From: Pontibacter mucosus
GTDB lineage: Bacteria; Bacteroidota; Bacteroidia; Cytophagales; Hymenobacteraceae
DNA: 64,000 bases
Direction of reading: 5' to 3'
Assembly: GCF_003054055.1 (NCBI RefSeq)
Contig: NZ_QBKI01000010.1
Span: forward strand, 124,001 to 188,000
The translations under genes were made by a program, and so were the position numbers. Below are positions 63,001-64,000 of this stretch, piece by piece; positions within the stretch are counted from its first letter, which is position 1; each line of letters starts with the position of its first letter. Under the pieces are notes generated by a model. The model made no database searches and was not told where the DNA came from. It saw only the letters and a program-made list of their open reading frames with translations.

Positions 63001-64000
63001 ATGAACCTGCCACAAAATGGATCGGTAGTGATTGTGGATGATCAGCCCAAGCAAGCACTTCCTATTATTACAGCCCTTTCAAAACAAGGCATTGCCACTA
63101 CTTGGTACCGTGGCAATAACCCCGACGAAATGCCTGAACAACCACTTCAGAAAGTTCGTCTGATTTTCATGGACCTTCAACTAATTGAAGGCGACAATGA
63201 TGCACATACAATTGCTTCAAGAGTATTACACATACTAGAACATATCATCCCTTCAGACAATGGGCCATATATGTTGGTTATATGGAGTTTAAAAGATGCT
63301 CTATATGCAGAAGAGTTGAAAGAGCGGCTTAAACTTCAAAACGACTATTTGTGTCCTGTGTGTACGGTAACACTAAACAAAAAAGACTGTATCAGGCAAA
63401 AGCAGGAAGTGGGAGCACATGAATTGATTGAAGAGGTCTTAGCGCAATTAACAGATGCGGGTTTTGAAGATGATGAATTGACGAGCGTTGCTGATGCAAT
63501 TAAGAACAAATGGATTGTTGATAAGGATGCGGAGTACGAAGTACTACCTGAAGCCGTAGCCACTATAGAAAATGCTATTGCAGAAGAATTAAAAAAGGCA
63601 GGAGTTTTTCATCTGTTTATCATCTGGGAAAACCTTATCAAAAGCTCAGCAGCCCATACCGTAGCTAATATCTCTGCAACTCTGCCTCACGATGAAACGT
63701 GGGAGCAAAACATGCGTGATGTATTCAGGCGAATGGGCATAGCACGTGTAGGGCAGAATGAAATCTCTGATGAGGAATTGCTGAAAGAATCCGTACTCAC
63801 ATTTATTCAATCGTTTACTGATAGCTTAGAAACCAGTATCCAAGAAGTTAAATTACCAGATTACGCATCCAAACAGGGTGAGCAACTAATTAAAGTTAAG
63901 TTTAAGGAATCAGTAATTCGTCTTGTAGCGGAAGATAATGTATTCAAAATCTTTCAAGATGATATTGATGAAAACAGCCAAATTAATAGCATTAAAATAG
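63001..64000 (+). CDS. receiver-domain protein, partial (open at the window end)
   Basis: The frame is open from ATG 63001 to the last base, at least 333 codons. The first 110 residues resemble a response-regulator receiver: VVIVDDQ (D13/D14), then IFMDLQL with a phosphoacceptor-like D58, and MLVIWSLKD near the position of the conserved lysine. The rest (about 110-333) is soluble, helical and charged, with no known domain; a CPVC pair occurs at about 115-118. The gene follows the GHKL/kinase-like ATPase by 5 bp, so the two are likely a coupled pair. The C-terminus, which may carry the effector part, lies beyond the window. Confidence 0.7.
   Translation, partial: MNLPQNGSVVIVDDQPKQALPIITALSKQGIATTWYRGNNPDEMPEQPLQKVRLIFMDLQLIEGDNDAHTIASRVLHILEHIIPSDNGPYMLVIWSLKDALYAEELKERLKLQNDYLCPVCTVTLNKKDCIRQKQEVGAHELIEEVLAQLTDAGFEDDELTSVADAIKNKWIVDKDAEYEVLPEAVATIENAIAEELKKAGVFHLFIIWENLIKSSAAHTVANISATLPHDETWEQNMRDVFRRMGIARVGQNEISDEELLKESVLTFIQSFTDSLETSIQEVKLPDYASKQGEQLIKVKFKESVIRLVAEDNVFKIFQDDIDENSQINSIKI

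Overview
The window reads as a chromosome segment from a Bacteroidota bacterium, most likely of the order Cytophagales and plausibly Hymenobacteraceae/Pontibacter. This rests on the protein families (CHRD lipoprotein, DUF3667, FtsX-type permease under a sigma-54 regulator, Bacteroidota tyrosine integrases, BfmA/BtgA mobilization protein), a tmRNA tag ending NYAMAA, scarce Shine-Dalgarno sites, and the word TATACTT/AAGTATA strewn through the first 20 kb. The genus is inference.

1-20.9 kb is core chromosome. It holds a broken REP-associated transposase between palindromic ends, a two-domain CHRD lipoprotein, an NmrA-like reductase, an M16 metallopeptidase, a repeat-filled 0.95 kb intergenic region, dnaX, a DUF3667 membrane protein, catalase, a histidine kinase/NtrC-type regulator pair, a divergent FtsX/MacB-like permease, a secreted transglutaminase-like protein and ssrA (tmRNA). 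The permease and the transglutaminase gene each carry two copies of a 17-bp operator exactly 34 bp apart, about 53 bp upstream of a sigma-54-like promoter. They look like targets of the adjacent NtrC-type regulator.

20.9-38.1 kb is an AT-rich island integrated into the 3' end of ssrA. A 22-bp direct repeat of the ssrA end marks both borders, and a tyrosine integrase lies at the right border. Its cargo is defence-like: a fused adenine methyltransferase-BsuBI/PstI endonuclease in operon with a DUF262 protein and a HEPN protein; a STAND-type NTPase with an N-terminal HEPN-like motif; and a soluble plus membrane protein pair. It also has a very divergent family-A-polymerase-like protein behind an extremely AT-rich leader, a serine recombinase, and several small unrecognised proteins, some of which are paralogous pairs. 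A second, decayed integrase 3' end in the middle of the island suggests build-up in steps.

38.2-about 57.4 kb looks like an integrative mobilizable element: a second tyrosine integrase (GC-rich, strong RBS), AT-richer cargo, and a GC-rich mobilization block (RadC, coupling protein, relaxase, BfmA-like protein, HTH genes). The cargo (40.0-51.4 kb) is the best candidate for an undescribed system. It comprises a DUF5675-like lipoprotein, a Tat-signal protein of about 1,730 aa with a long helical middle and a repetitive beta-rich C-terminus, a 1,340-aa protein with no recognisable domain, and a subtilisin-like lipoprotein protease with complete catalytic residues. The last three are separated by only 7 and 16 bp.

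57.8-64.0 kb carries an XRE regulator, a small hypothetical gene, and an operon of Vsr endonuclease, C5-cytosine methyltransferase, a large ATPase with two GHKL-type ends and a histidine-kinase-like H-box, and a receiver-domain protein that runs off the end. It resembles the MutL/MORC-type ATPase-associated modification systems, here with a two-component-like signalling pair.
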